Assembly (NCBI RefSeq): GCF_021404465.1
Contig: NZ_JABFTT010000001.1
Coordinates: 346,081-410,080, forward strand
DNA from: Billgrantia zhangzhouensis
Lineage (GTDB): Bacteria; Pseudomonadota; Gammaproteobacteria; Pseudomonadales; Halomonadaceae
Direction of reading: 5' to 3'
Length of the DNA stretch: 64,000 bases
In this document: positions 20,318-29,142 of the stretch, piece by piece
Layout: the number at the start of each line of letters is the position of its first letter
How positions within the stretch are numbered: position 1 is the first letter of the stretch
Notes under the pieces: model-generated
Told to the model about the DNA's origin: nothing
What the model saw: only the letters and a program-made list of their open reading frames with translations
The model's database searches: none
Position numbers and translations under genes: made by a program

Positions 20318-21226
20318 ATGACTGAAGCCTTGCCGGCAACGCTGGATCTCGAACTGCTGCGCAGTTTCCAGGCTGCGGCCCAGCTCGGCTCACTGGCGGC
20401 GGCGGCCGAGCAGCGGCACCGCACCGTCAGCGCCATCAGCATGCAGATCAAGCGCCTCGAGTCGTTGCTCGATGTCCGCCTGCTGGAACGTGGCCCGCGT
20501 GGCGTGGTGCCGACTACCGCCGGGGAGGCACTGCTGCAGGAGGCGCGGGAACTGTTGCGCATGCACGATGGAATCCTGGCCCGCTATGCTGGGCGCGGGC
20601 TGCGGGGAAAGGTGCGCTTCGGCCTGCCCGAGGATTACGCCCGCGAGCTGCTCGGCGATGTATTGCCCGAGTTCACCTCGCGCCACCCCGAGGTACTGCT
20701 GCAGGCGGTGACGGCCACCAGCGGTGAGCTGGTGCGGCAGTTGGAGCGCTCGCGGCTGGACTTGGCAGTGGTGCTGGACCGGCCCATCGCACTGCCCGGC
20801 GGCGAGCCGCTGTGGCGCACCACGCCGGTATGGGCCGCGCCGCGTGCCGCCAACCTGGCCGAGCGGGAGAGCCTGCCGCTGGCCCTGCACGAGGTCGACT
20901 GTCCCTACCGGGCATTGGCCACTGAAGCCTTGGAGCGACTGGGCAGGCCCTGGCACGCGCTGTTCACCAGTACCAGCATCCATACTATCGAACGCGCGGT
21001 GGAGACGGGGCTGGCGGTCAGTGTGCTCGACCGCGAACGTCTGACCCCCGCCATGCGTGAACTGGGCGAGGCCGAAGGGCTGCCCGCTCTCGGTCGCTGC
21101 GAGGCACGGCTGCACTTCGCTCGTACCATCGAGCCGGGTTCGCGACCCGCCGCCCAGGCCCTGGCTGAACTGCTGCGCGAGCGGCTACGCGGACGCGGCC
21201 CCTGGCGCGGTGCAGCGACGGGATGA
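20318..21226 (+). CDS. LysR-family transcriptional regulator
   Basis: This 302-aa LysR-type regulator has the winged helix at residues 8-65 (LELLRSFQAAAQLGSLAAAA, then HRTVSAISMQIKRLE) followed by the effector domain. It is divergent from the EamA gene with an 87-bp shared promoter region, so that transporter is the likely target. The inducer is not predictable. Transcription ends before the Fur-type element at 21383-21401. Confidence 0.85.
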   Translation: MTEALPATLDLELLRSFQAAAQLGSLAAAAEQRHRTVSAISMQIKRLESLLDVRLLERGPRGVVPTTAGEALLQEARELLRMHDGILARYAGRGLRGKVRFGLPEDYARELLGDVLPEFTSRHPEVLLQAVTATSGELVRQLERSRLDLAVVLDRPIALPGGEPLWRTTPVWAAPRAANLAERESLPLALHEVDCPYRALATEALERLGRPWHALFTSTSIHTIERAVETGLAVSVLDRERLTPAMRELGEAEGLPALGRCEARLHFARTIEPGSRPAAQALAELLRERLRGRGPWRGAATG

Positions 21227-21261
21227 TTGGGAAGCAATGAGGAAGATGTGTTTCTTTGAAC

Positions 21262-21287
21262 AAAAAAAGCGCCTCCAGGGGAGGCGC
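21262..21287 (-). terminator. Intrinsic terminator of the candidate sRNA
   Basis: GCGCCTC and GAGGCGC pair around a CAGGG loop; seven T residues follow on the minus strand. It is about 150 bp beyond the AEC-transporter stop codon, so it fits the sRNA better than that gene, though it could end both transcripts. Confidence 0.85.
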
Positions 21288-21379
21288 AGGCAAGACCGTG
21301 ACTAGCAATGAGGGGGAGAAACCATAGCGGGAAACTGGCGGTTCCCCTAATGGCCGTGGTGTCTCATCAACACCACGTC
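21262..21379 (-). ncRNA. Candidate Fur-regulated small RNA
   Basis: There is no convincing protein gene between 21227 and 21435, yet the minus strand carries a complete transcription unit. A promoter with a Fur-box-like palindrome (21383-21412) would start RNA near 21379. The RNA has a 5' hairpin (CGTGGTGT / ACACCACG, 21355-21377), a second stem (GGGGAAC / GTTTCCC), a single-stranded C/U-rich stretch containing CAUUGCU (21304-21310), and an intrinsic terminator. About 117 nt is typical for RyhB/PrrF-type iron-stress sRNAs, and E. coli RyhB also contains CAUUGCU in its seed. The only ORF within it is six codons. The identification is inferred from architecture, not homology. Confidence 0.6.
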
Positions 21380-21382
21380 TTC

Positions 21383-21401
21383 AATGTAAGTCATTCTCAT
21401 T
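21383..21401. promoter_or_regulatory. Fur-box-like palindrome
   Basis: The minus strand reads AATGAGAATGACTTACATT, which resembles the gammaproteobacterial Fur box (13 of 19 positions of the GATAATGATAATCATTATC consensus in the best register). It covers the spacer and -10 of the promoter beneath it, where iron-loaded Fur would repress. Confidence 0.65.
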
Positions 21402-21412
21402 CTCTCTGTCAA
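21383..21412 (-). promoter_or_regulatory. Sigma-70 promoter of the candidate sRNA
   Basis: A perfect -35 TTGACA (21407-21412) and TACATT (-10, 21383-21388) are 18 bp apart on the minus strand. The predicted start is near 21377-21380, directly before the 5' hairpin. Confidence 0.7.
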
Positions 21413-21435
21413 CACGAATGCGAATTTTTTTTATT

Positions 21436-22353
21436 TCAGCTCCCGGCAAGATGCAGCCATAGGGGCAGGGTCGCCATGGCGAGCAGCGTCTGGCCGGTGA
21501 TCAGGGCGGCCATCAGCTCGGCGTCGCCGCCCAACTGACGAGCCAGGATATAGGCCGAGGTGGCGGTAGGCAGGGCGGCGAACAGCAGGGCCACGTCGCG
21601 ACTCACGGCATCCAGACCCAGCAGTAGCGCCGCGGCGAACACCAGGGCTGGCATCAACACCAGTTTGACCAGGTTGGAAGCCCACACCCCGCGATCTACC
21701 CGCAGCAGCGCCTGGGGGCGCAGGGCGACGCCCACTGCGACCAGCCCGAGCGGCAGGGCGGCGCGGCCCAGCAATTCCACGGCGGAGCCGCTCCAGCCGG
21801 GCAGGCCGATGCCCGAGAGGTTGAGGCCGATGCCGGCCAGGCAGGCGAGGATCAGCGGGTTGCGCCCCAGGGCTGCCAGGCTCTTGCCCAGGCTCGAGGG
21901 GCCGAGCGTGCCGGCGGCGATGAAGCTGGCGACGCACAGCACGTTGACCATCGGCACCATCAGCGCCACGGCGACCGCCGCTACCGTGGCGCCGGCGGTG
22001 CCATGCAGGGCGGCTGCGCCAGCCACGCCGACATAGGTGTTAAAGCGCAGAGCGCCCTGAAAAACCGAAGTGAAGGCGGCCGGCTCCAGGCCCAGCCTGC
22101 GCTGTACGGCCCACAGCAGCCCGGCGAATGCCAGCATGCCGCCGAGCAGGGCGAGCGCCAGACGAACCACCGGAACCTCGCCGACATTGGCGGTCGCCAG
22201 GGTAGCGACCAGCATGGCGGGAAAGAGCAGAAAGTAGATGACTTTCTCGAGCTGTATCCAGAAGTTACCGTCCGGCTGGCGCAATCGTCCCAGGACGGCG
22301 CCGAGCAGTATCAGCAGGAACAGGGGACCCAGGGCATTGGTGACGCCTTCCAT
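21436..22353 (-). CDS. AEC (auxin efflux carrier) family transporter
   Basis: This is a 305-aa inner-membrane protein with about ten helices in two halves of the AEC family, whose bacterial members export or exchange malate, malonate or amino acids. I chose ATG 22353 (MEGVTNALGPLFLLILLG), since the in-frame upstream extension is basic and not membrane-like. Its 3' end lies 24 bp before the sRNA promoter. The substrate cannot be inferred. Confidence 0.83.
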   Translation of the reverse strand: MEGVTNALGPLFLLILLGAVLGRLRQPDGNFWIQLEKVIYFLLFPAMLVATLATANVGEVPVVRLALALLGGMLAFAGLLWAVQRRLGLEPAAFTSVFQGALRFNTYVGVAGAAALHGTAGATVAAVAVALMVPMVNVLCVASFIAAGTLGPSSLGKSLAALGRNPLILACLAGIGLNLSGIGLPGWSGSAVELLGRAALPLGLVAVGVALRPQALLRVDRGVWASNLVKLVLMPALVFAAALLLGLDAVSRDVALLFAALPTATSAYILARQLGGDAELMAALITGQTLLAMATLPLWLHLAGS

Positions 22354-22486
22354 CTCGCTATCCTTATGGCTTTGGCCAGGCCGCTGCGACCGTTTAACCC
22401 TGCGACAACGGTACACGCCAGGCCGGTAGGCAAATGCTGTTAAGCTTACCCTTTATCGCTGTCCAGTGAAGTGCTGCGTTCGCCAC

Positions 22487-22999
22487 ATGCCCTCGCCCTC
22501 CCTGCCCGAAGCCGGCGAATCCCGCTTTCCGGGGCTTCGCCTGATGATGCTTGCCACGCTGCTGACGCTCAGCGTGGCGTTGTGGTATCTGCTGTCGCAC
22601 TTGGTGCGTGGTGACGGCGATGTCGACTGGCATCTCGCCACGCTGCCCTGCGAACTGCACCAGGCCGGTTGTAGCGCCAGTCTTGGCGAGGGGCGTGCGC
22701 TAACCCTGAGCGTCGCCGCCTCCGACGGTATCCATGCCCTGGAGTTGCTGCCGCTGACGGTCCGGGTGGAGGGCGTGGAGGCGCGGTCGGTCAGCGTCGA
22801 CTTCGTCGGACGTGACATGGACATGGGCTTGCATCGCTTCCCCTTGAGCAAGCAGGATAATGGTCATTTCGAGGGGATTGGCCAAGTGCCGATCTGCACC
22901 GAGTCGGTCATGCCCTGGCAGGCCCAGGTCGTGGTGGAGACTGCGGAGGGCCGGTTGGGCAGCCGATTCGATTTCACGGTGGAGCGGAGTTCGCCATGA
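22487..22999 (+). CDS. FixH/YtkA-like membrane-anchored protein
   Basis: This is a 170-aa protein with one N-terminal membrane anchor (about residues 20-40) and a periplasmic domain. The segment DMDMGLHRFPLSKQ followed by a single cysteine in QVPICTES resembles the FixH/YtkA-like proteins found next to copper-delivery genes. A GTG at 22466 is an alternative start. It overlaps the SCO gene by 4 bp (ATGA), so the two are coupled; a role in cytochrome oxidase copper assembly is inferred from this partner. Confidence 0.65.
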   Translation: MPSPSLPEAGESRFPGLRLMMLATLLTLSVALWYLLSHLVRGDGDVDWHLATLPCELHQAGCSASLGEGRALTLSVAASDGIHALELLPLTVRVEGVEARSVSVDFVGRDMDMGLHRFPLSKQDNGHFEGIGQVPICTESVMPWQAQVVVETAEGRLGSRFDFTVERSSP

Positions 23000-23589
23000 A
23001 GCGGCAACGTATCTGGGTGGTATTGGGCGCACTGGTGATCGTGGTGGGCCTCGGCGGACTGGTCGGTTTCCAGCAGTTCCAGCAGGCCGACGACGGCAGC
23101 CCGAAGGGCGGCCCGGTGGAGCTGCCCTCGACTCAGGGCGATTTTTCGCTGACCCAGCTCGAGGGTGACCAGCTGGCGGTACTGTTCTTCGGCTACACCT
23201 ACTGCCCGGACGTCTGCCCGATGAGCATGGCCGTGATGCGTCAGGTCATGCAGGGGCTGGACGACGAACAGCGGCAACGGGTGGTGCCGGTACTGATCTC
23301 CGTGGATCCAGAGCGCGATACGCTGGAGCGCCTGACGGAATACGTGGGCTATTTCGGCGACGACTTCATCGGCGCTACCGGCAGCCAGGCACAGCTCGAG
23401 GAGCTGGCTGCCCGGTACGGGGTCATCTGGCGGCGAGTGGAAACGCCCGACTCGGCGATGGAGTACACCATCGACCACAGCTCATCGATCTATTTGGTCG
23501 ACCGCCACGGCACGATCTTGCAGCGGGTGCTCTACTCGCCGACGCCGCATCCGCTACGCTCTGCATTGGAGCAACAACTCGACGGATAG
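22996..23589 (+). CDS. SCO1/SenC copper chaperone
   Basis: This 197-aa protein is anchored by an N-terminal helix (residues 6-27) with a thioredoxin-fold periplasmic domain. The copper-binding CPDVC motif and the distal histidine (TIDHSSSIYLVD) are intact. SCO proteins deliver copper to the CuA site of cytochrome c oxidase. It forms a two-gene unit with the FixH-like gene upstream, and its stop codon abuts a strong terminator. Confidence 0.92.
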   Translation: MKRQRIWVVLGALVIVVGLGGLVGFQQFQQADDGSPKGGPVELPSTQGDFSLTQLEGDQLAVLFFGYTYCPDVCPMSMAVMRQVMQGLDDEQRQRVVPVLISVDPERDTLERLTEYVGYFGDDFIGATGSQAQLEELAARYGVIWRRVETPDSAMEYTIDHSSSIYLVDRHGTILQRVLYSPTPHPLRSALEQQLDG

Positions 23590-23621
23590 CGGGGCGAGCT
23601 TCGGCGCTCGCCCCGCTTTTT
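23589..23621 (+). terminator. Intrinsic terminator after the SCO gene
   Basis: GCGGGGCGAGC and GCTCGCCCCGC form a perfect 11-bp stem with a TTCGGC loop followed by five T residues. The stem begins at the last base of the stop codon. Confidence 0.9.
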
Positions 23622-23639
23622 ACCTGCACGGTTCAGGTC

Positions 23640-24674
23640 CTACTCCTCGGGGGCTTCCCCGAGTCGTTCGATCATGGCCATCAGCGCTTGGACCTGGACG
23701 CCTTCCCGGGTGTCGTGCAACGGGTCGAGCTGCCAGGTGCTCTCGGCAAAGCCCCACCAGTCCCAGCAACCCTGGGGATTGGCCAGGCTACTGGTGGCCT
23801 GGGGATAGAGCACGACGCGACGGTTGGCCGCGGCCCATTCGTTGAGGCCGCTGTAGCGTACGAAGGCTTCGTCGATCTGCTCCTCGGTCATGCTGCAGCC
23901 GTGCAGCGCCACGGTCAGGCCGCAGCCTCCCGCCTCGCAGCCCTTCGGAACCAGCACGTAGCCGGCATCGCCCAGGCCGCGGGCGTCGAATGGAGCCTGG
24001 TCGAAGCGCAGCAACTGGGCCAACGACGTGGCTTGCGCAGGCTCCTGCGGTCCATGCAGCCACGCCAGCGCCTCGCCCGCGATATCCAGGCCGCAGGCCA
24101 GCATATGGGTACCGCCGCCGGTGCGGCACTGGGCCAACTGGCTTGGCGGAATTCGCTCATCGGCCTCGATGGGCCAGCCGTGGCCGACGCCGGGGGAGCG
24201 AACCACCTTGAGCTGTTCCTCGGGGTTTGCCAGCCATTCGCCTAACTGCTCGGCCAGTGCCAGGCCGAGCGAGGGATCCACCACGCTGTCCTCGTCCCCG
24301 TGCCAGACGAAGGCACGCAGCGCGGCAAGTGCTTCGCTCCCGCCCACCAAGCCACGCGCCTGGTAGTCGCGCAGGCGCACGTCCAGGCTGGCAAGGTCAG
24401 GTGGCCCGCGACGTGTCGCCATGCACTGGCCAAGCGCTTGGCCCAGGCCGCCCTGGGCGCAGCTCCACGGGCCTGCGGCGAGTACGGCCACGCCCTGGAA
24501 GCGTTCCGGCCAGGCCACGGCCAATTGAGCGGCCATGTAGCCTCCCGAGGAGACGCCGATCACACTGGTCGCGCTTGGCTCGACAGCGAGCCGGGGCAGC
24601 TCGGGCAATAGAGTCTCCGCTTGGGCGCCGTGGCTCAGCAGCAGTCCGGCGGCCAACAAGGCCAAGGCTTTCAT
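23640..24674 (-). CDS. Secreted PHB-depolymerase-like esterase
   Basis: This 344-aa protein has a signal peptide (MKALALLAAGLLLSHGAQA), so it is periplasmic or secreted. The lipase box GVSSGG lies near residue 40, and the HGWPIEADERIPPS and LHGCSMTEEQ segments are typical of polyhydroxybutyrate depolymerase-family esterases. ATG 24674 places the signal peptide at the N-terminus; the frame extends 13 codons upstream. It follows the FKBP gene after 10 bp. Halomonads store PHB, but whether the substrate is extracellular polymer or oligomers is not shown. Confidence 0.75.
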   Translation of the reverse strand: MKALALLAAGLLLSHGAQAETLLPELPRLAVEPSATSVIGVSSGGYMAAQLAVAWPERFQGVAVLAAGPWSCAQGGLGQALGQCMATRRGPPDLASLDVRLRDYQARGLVGGSEALAALRAFVWHGDEDSVVDPSLGLALAEQLGEWLANPEEQLKVVRSPGVGHGWPIEADERIPPSQLAQCRTGGGTHMLACGLDIAGEALAWLHGPQEPAQATSLAQLLRFDQAPFDARGLGDAGYVLVPKGCEAGGCGLTVALHGCSMTEEQIDEAFVRYSGLNEWAAANRRVVLYPQATSSLANPQGCWDWWGFAESTWQLDPLHDTREGVQVQALMAMIERLGEAPEE

Positions 24675-24684
24675 GCGGCAGGTT

Positions 24685-25368
24685 TCATTCCATGACATCG
24701 AGCAGTTCGACACGGAAGATCAACGTCTCGTTGGGGCCGATGGGACCCTGGCCCTGGGCGCCGTAGCCGAGCTCGGGGGGGATGAACAGCATCCAGGTGT
24801 CGCCCACGCTCATCAGTTGCAGCGCTTCCTGCCAGCCTTCGATCACTTGGTCCACACGGAAGCTCAGCGGCTGGCCGCGTTCGAAGGAGCTGTCGAATAC
24901 CGTACCGTCGACCAGGGTACCCTCGTAGTGCACTTCGACGTGGGAACTGGGGCCGGGGCTGTCGCCATCGCCATTTTCCAGCACCTCGTACTGCAGCCCC
25001 GAATCGGTCGTGGTGACTTCCTCGCGCTCGGCGTTCTCGCTCAGGAAGGCCTGCCCTTCGGTGAGATTGTGCTCGGCCATTTCCTCGGCCTCGGCCTGGC
25101 GTGCGGCCAGCGCATCCTGCTGGAACTTGCTCAGGGTCGCGGCCATGTCGTCGGCCTCCATGGCCAGGTCGTTGCCTTCGATAAGGTCGCGAATGGCGTC
25201 GGTGAAGGCCTCGACGTCGAGGTTGGGATACTCCTGAGCAATGCTTTGGCCGTAGGCGACGCCCAGGCTGTAGCTGAGACGCTCGTCCTCTGTCTCCGGT
25301 GCGGCCAGTACCCACGGCGGCGCAGCCACCAGGGCAACCAAGGAGGCGGATGTCAGCAGTGTCTTCAT
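24685..25368 (-). CDS. FKBP-type peptidyl-prolyl isomerase, periplasmic
   Basis: This 227-aa protein has a signal peptide of about 22 residues, an N-terminal helical dimerisation domain (residues 30-125) and a C-terminal FKBP domain (HVEVHYEGTLVDGTVFDSS, then GWQEALQLMSVGDTW and PPELGYGAQG). The architecture matches FkpA/Mip. It probably assists envelope protein folding. It is co-directional with the downstream esterase (10-bp gap). Confidence 0.9.
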   Translation of the reverse strand: MKTLLTSASLVALVAAPPWVLAAPETEDERLSYSLGVAYGQSIAQEYPNLDVEAFTDAIRDLIEGNDLAMEADDMAATLSKFQQDALAARQAEAEEMAEHNLTEGQAFLSENAEREEVTTTDSGLQYEVLENGDGDSPGPSSHVEVHYEGTLVDGTVFDSSFERGQPLSFRVDQVIEGWQEALQLMSVGDTWMLFIPPELGYGAQGQGPIGPNETLIFRVELLDVME

Positions 25369-25470
25369 GCAGAGTCCTATCGATTAGTCATTGAGCGGCG
25401 TGCAACAGTACTCGGACTCTATCAGGGTGGGGCCGGTTCCGCACCCGCGGTACGGCGCCGGCCCCGCGGC

Positions 25471-25914
25471 TCATACCACCAGCGTGGGGCAGTGCGCCGA
25501 GCCCGCGACACGCTGCGCCACGCTGCCCAGCAGCAGGCTCTTCTCGCCGTTGGTGCCCTGGGCGCCGATCACGATCAGGTCGCACTCCCGCTTGCGCGCG
25601 AAGCGTACGATGGTGCGCGAAGGGCGCCCGCCCTTGACGAAGGCGCGTAGCCGGGCGGGGTCGGCCCCCAGTTCGACCGCTTCGCTCTTGGCGTGCACGG
25701 CGATCTCGGTGGCGTACTCCTTGAGGGCATCGTCGGGAATGTCGAGCTTCTCCGAGCGCACCATGGAGAGCGATGCCTCCAGCAGGCTGTGGTGCTTGAA
25801 CACGCACAGGATATAGAGTTCGGCGCCGGTCAGCAGATGCAGGCCCACGGCCTTCTCCAGCGCCTTGAGGGCGCCCTTCGAACCGTCCACCGGCACCAGT
25901 ATGCGATTGAACAT
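25471..25914 (-). CDS. teaD: Universal stress protein TeaD
   Basis: This is a 147-aa single USP domain beginning [19 protein letters not shown] and containing the ATP-binding G-X2-G-X9-G type motif ([21 protein letters not shown]). In Halomonas elongata TeaD is the ATP-binding regulator of the TeaABC ectoine transporter and lies directly downstream of teaC, exactly as here (32-bp gap). A hairpin with GGGGCCGG / CCGGCCCC arms at 25429-25465 follows the gene. The frame is open upstream of ATG 25914, but that start matches the family. Confidence 0.92.
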   Translation of the reverse strand: MFNRILVPVDGSKGALKALEKAVGLHLLTGAELYILCVFKHHSLLEASLSMVRSEKLDIPDDALKEYATEIAVHAKSEAVELGADPARLRAFVKGGRPSRTIVRFARKRECDLIVIGAQGTNGEKSLLLGSVAQRVAGSAHCPTLVV

Positions 25915-25946
25915 GTCAGCGTCTCCTCTGCATCGTGCGACTGGCG

Positions 25947-27230
25947 TCACAGGTAGGCCATGTCACGCAGGAACAGGGCGATCTGCGGGAACATGATGAT
26001 CAGCGCCGCCGACAGGATCAGCATGAAGATGAAGGGGGGCGTGCCGCGTATCACCTCCCAGTAGGGTCGCTTGAAGATGGCGATGGCGGTGAAGATGTCG
26101 CAGCCGAAGGGTGGCGTGGCCGAGCCTATCGCCACCTGCAGCGTGATCAGTACCCCGACCAGCACCGGGTCGAGCCCCGAGGCGGCGATCGCCGGAGCGA
26201 AGATCGGCGTCAGCACCAAGATCACCACGATCGGGTCGACGAACATACAGGCGATGAAGAAGGCCACTGAAATGGCGACCAGTACGCCGATCGGCCCCGC
26301 CTCGTTGATGCCGAACGCCGCCAGCAGTGTCTGGGGGATCTGGGCAAAGGAGATGATCCAGGAGAAGCCGTTGCCGACCGCCACCAGGATGAATACCACC
26401 GCGGTGATCAAGCCGGTGGACTTGGCGATGGCGTACATGTCCGGAAGCTTCAGCGAGCGGAAGATCACGAACTCGAGCAGCACCGCATACAACACGCACG
26501 CCGCGGCGGCCTCGGTGGGACTGAAGATGCCACCGTAGATACCGCCCACGATCAGTACGGGAAAGCCCAGCGGCCATAGCGCATCGCGTACGGCGAGGGT
26601 TCGTTCCTTCCAGCTCGACTTGGGCTCGGTCGGCACCTTGTGCACGATGGCGTAGATCACGCAGTAGACCGAGAACATGGCCAGAATCAGCAGGCCGGGG
26701 CCAATGCCGGCGATGAACAGTTCGCCGATCGAGGTACCCGAGATGACGCCGTAGATGATCATGCCGATGCTCGGCGGAATCAGGAAGGCGATATCGCTGG
26801 AGTTGATGATCAGCGCCAGGGTGAAGGAATCCTTGTAGCCGGCCTTGAGCATGCGCGGCCGCAGCGGCGAGCCCACCGCCACCACGGTGGCCTGGGTCGA
26901 GCCCGAGACGGCGCCGAACAGGGTGCAGGAAGCGGCGGTGCTGACGGCCAGGCCGCCCTTGATGTGGCCGACGAAGCTCATGACCATGTCGATCAGGCGA
27001 CCGGCCGACTGCCCGCGGGTCATGATGTCGGCGGCCAGGATGAACATCGGCACGGCGATCAGCGCTGTGGGACGTATGCCCCCCATCATCTGCTGGATGA
27101 GGGTTTCCATCTGCCCGAGACCACCGAAGGTCATGTAGAAGCCGACGAAGGCTGCCGTCGCCAGCGGGATCATCATCGGAAATCCCAGCAGCAGGAGCAC
27201 GATCATGATGGAGAGAATGATGGCTGTCAT
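25947..27230 (-). CDS. teaC: Ectoine TRAP transporter large membrane subunit TeaC
   Basis: This 427-aa DctM-type permease has about 12 hydrophobic segments (start [20 protein letters not shown]; conserved [18 protein letters not shown]). With TeaA and TeaB it forms the sodium-driven TRAP importer that recovers leaked ectoine and takes up external ectoine as compatible solute. Length and gene order teaA-teaB-teaC-teaD match H. elongata. It starts 24 bp after teaB. Confidence 0.95.
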   Translation of the reverse strand: MTAIILSIMIVLLLLGFPMMIPLATAAFVGFYMTFGGLGQMETLIQQMMGGIRPTALIAVPMFILAADIMTRGQSAGRLIDMVMSFVGHIKGGLAVSTAASCTLFGAVSGSTQATVVAVGSPLRPRMLKAGYKDSFTLALIINSSDIAFLIPPSIGMIIYGVISGTSIGELFIAGIGPGLLILAMFSVYCVIYAIVHKVPTEPKSSWKERTLAVRDALWPLGFPVLIVGGIYGGIFSPTEAAAACVLYAVLLEFVIFRSLKLPDMYAIAKSTGLITAVVFILVAVGNGFSWIISFAQIPQTLLAAFGINEAGPIGVLVAISVAFFIACMFVDPIVVILVLTPIFAPAIAASGLDPVLVGVLITLQVAIGSATPPFGCDIFTAIAIFKRPYWEVIRGTPPFIFMLILSAALIIMFPQIALFLRDMAYL

Positions 27231-27254
27231 GGTGATTGTTCCTCATGCCCTGCG

Positions 27255-27833
27255 TCAGACTTCCGTTTCGGTATCCTTGTAGCCGTCGATCACATGGGTC
27301 GACAGATAGACGTCACGGGAGGTGAGATTCTTGAAGGCGGTAAGCAGATACTGAATGCCGGTGATGGTGAAGCCGACGGGCACCCAGAGATAGACGGTCC
27401 AGACCGGGATGCTCAGTGAGGGCAGCACGCGGCCGCGGCCATAAAGGGTCTGGATATAGCCGATCGAGAAGTAGCAGAGCACGAACATCACCAGTGAGGT
27501 GAACAGGCAGATCGCAATCATCAGCCAGCGCCGACCGCCGGTGGGCAGGGCATCGTAGATCGCCGACATGCGAATGTGCCGACCGTGACGAGCGGCATAG
27601 CCGAGCCCGGCAAAGGTGATCATCACGATCAGGATGCGGTTGATCTCCTCGGAAAAATGCAGACTCTCACCGAAGGCGAAGCGGCTGATCACGTTGGCTA
27701 CGGTGTTCACCGCCATCAGGATCACGCCCAGTGCCATGATCGCCGACTCGGTGCGGCTGATCCAGGTATCGACGACGCCGAGTGGGCCGGGGAGGGTGGA
27801 ACGGTAGTTCTTTTCCGAATCTTCTTCTGTCAT
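27255..27833 (-). CDS. teaB: Ectoine TRAP transporter small membrane subunit TeaB
   Basis: This 192-aa DctQ-type subunit has four transmembrane helices and a cytoplasmic N-terminus (MTEEDSEKNYR). I chose ATG 27833 because residues upstream of it lack coding character. The DctQ signature around RISRF-type and GHIRM residues (NVISRFAFGES, RHGRHIRMSAIYD) is present. It is separated from teaA by 190 bp containing a strong hairpin. Confidence 0.94.
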   Translation of the reverse strand: MTEEDSEKNYRSTLPGPLGVVDTWISRTESAIMALGVILMAVNTVANVISRFAFGESLHFSEEINRILIVMITFAGLGYAARHGRHIRMSAIYDALPTGGRRWLMIAICLFTSLVMFVLCYFSIGYIQTLYGRGRVLPSLSIPVWTVYLWVPVGFTITGIQYLLTAFKNLTSRDVYLSTHVIDGYKDTETEV

Positions 27834-27968
27834 GCGACCAGGTCTCCTGGGGGGCTGCCCTGCAAATGGGTAAAGCGCGATTCCCTCGCACAGGGTAAGC
27901 AACATGAGGCCGGCAATAACGCACCGGCTTCAACGCTGTTTGGCCGGGAGCGCTCGGGCCGGAAACAC

Positions 27969-27996
27969 GAAGGGGCAGCCGACCGGCTACCCCTTC
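27969..27996 (-). other. teaA-teaB intergenic hairpin
   Basis: Two stacked stems, GAAGGGG/CCCCTTC and AGCCG/CGGCT, form a 12-bp hairpin with one symmetric C-A mismatch and a 2-nt top. It lies 28 bp after the teaA stop. No T-tract follows on the minus strand, so mRNA protection of teaA or partial termination is more likely than full termination; it would give more binding protein than permease. Confidence 0.65.
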
Positions 27997-28023
27997 ATGC
28001 GTTCACGGTGAGTGGCCCGGGGC

Positions 28024-29040
28024 TTACTCGCCGGATACGGCTTCCAGGTCGGCCTTGAACTGCTCGAGCAGTTCGCGACCGCGATCGCCGGTCATATCGA
28101 TGAAGCGTTCCTCGACCTGCGGCGCACGCTCGCGGAAGGCCTGGATCTCGTCCTCGTCGAGGCGGGTCACGGTGACCTCGCCGGAGGCCTCCTGGATCTT
28201 CTCGAGTGACTCCTCGGCCAGGCCGGAGATGTGCTCGATGATGTGCTCGTAGGCCGCATCGGCCGCGTCAAGCACCAGTTGCTGATCCTCTTCGGAGAGG
28301 CCGTCGAAGAAGTCCTGGTTGGCCATCATCGCGGTGGTGAACCAGCCATGCCCGGTGAAGACCAGGTGCGGAGACACCTCGTAGAGACCGCCGGACTCGA
28401 TCCAGAAGATCGGGTTCTCCTGGCCCTGGATGATGCCGGTTTGCAGGCCGCCGTACACCTCGCCCCAGGGCAGTGGGGTCGGCGTGGCACCGAAGGCGCG
28501 GTAGGTCTCGGAGAGCAGCGGGTTGGTCATGGTGCGGATGTTCTTGCCGCGCAGGTCTTCCGGGGTGCGGACCGGCTCGTCCACGGTCACGACCATCTCG
28601 CCTTCCGGGTACATCTTGAGCAGCTCGAGACCCTGCTCGGCGTAGAGTTCCGGGAACGTCTCGTTGATCGCCACGCTCTCGTCGAAGAACTGAAGCACGG
28701 TTTCTTCGTCGGTCGGCAGCAGATAGGGAATGAAGAAGATCTGGGCTTCGGGAATCAGTGCGCCGGTGAAGCCGGGCGACTGGTTGACGAACTGCAGGAT
28801 GCCGGCCTGGGTCTGCTCCATGATATCGTCGGATTCACCCAGCTCGCCGAAGCGGTAAATCTGAACGGTGTGGTCGGAGTTTTCCTCGATGTATTCCTTG
28901 AAGGCGACGGCAAATACGTCCTGAACGTCACCCTCGAATTCCTCATGCGCATAGCGCCAGTTATCGGAATAGGCGGCAGCCGACATGCCGAACAGCATTG
29001 CGCCGATACTGGCAGTGGTCAACAGCTTGGTTGCCTTCAT
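28024..29040 (-). CDS. teaA: Ectoine/hydroxyectoine-binding protein TeaA
   Basis: This 338-aa periplasmic DctP-type protein has a signal peptide (MKATKLLTTASIGAMLFGMS) and a mature start near DNWRYAHEE. It closely follows my recollection of H. elongata TeaA, including YRFGELGESDDIMEQTQ, the ligand-region GEVYGGLQTGIIQGQENP and FWIESGGLYEVSP. It binds ectoine and hydroxyectoine with high affinity. GAGGAGAATAC precedes the ATG. Osmotic induction is known for the H. elongata operon but is not demonstrable from this sequence. Confidence 0.96.
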   Translation of the reverse strand: MKATKLLTTASIGAMLFGMSAAAYSDNWRYAHEEFEGDVQDVFAVAFKEYIEENSDHTVQIYRFGELGESDDIMEQTQAGILQFVNQSPGFTGALIPEAQIFFIPYLLPTDEETVLQFFDESVAINETFPELYAEQGLELLKMYPEGEMVVTVDEPVRTPEDLRGKNIRTMTNPLLSETYRAFGATPTPLPWGEVYGGLQTGIIQGQENPIFWIESGGLYEVSPHLVFTGHGWFTTAMMANQDFFDGLSEEDQQLVLDAADAAYEHIIEHISGLAEESLEKIQEASGEVTVTRLDEDEIQAFRERAPQVEERFIDMTGDRGRELLEQFKADLEAVSGE

Positions 29041-29142
29041 TATTGTATTCTCCTCGCAGGTTGGGCCCGTGAAAAAAGCGACATCAGCAGGCGTCAGGCA
29101 GCCTAAAATGACTGCACAGCTTTTTTCAGGCTAGCGTGCCCC

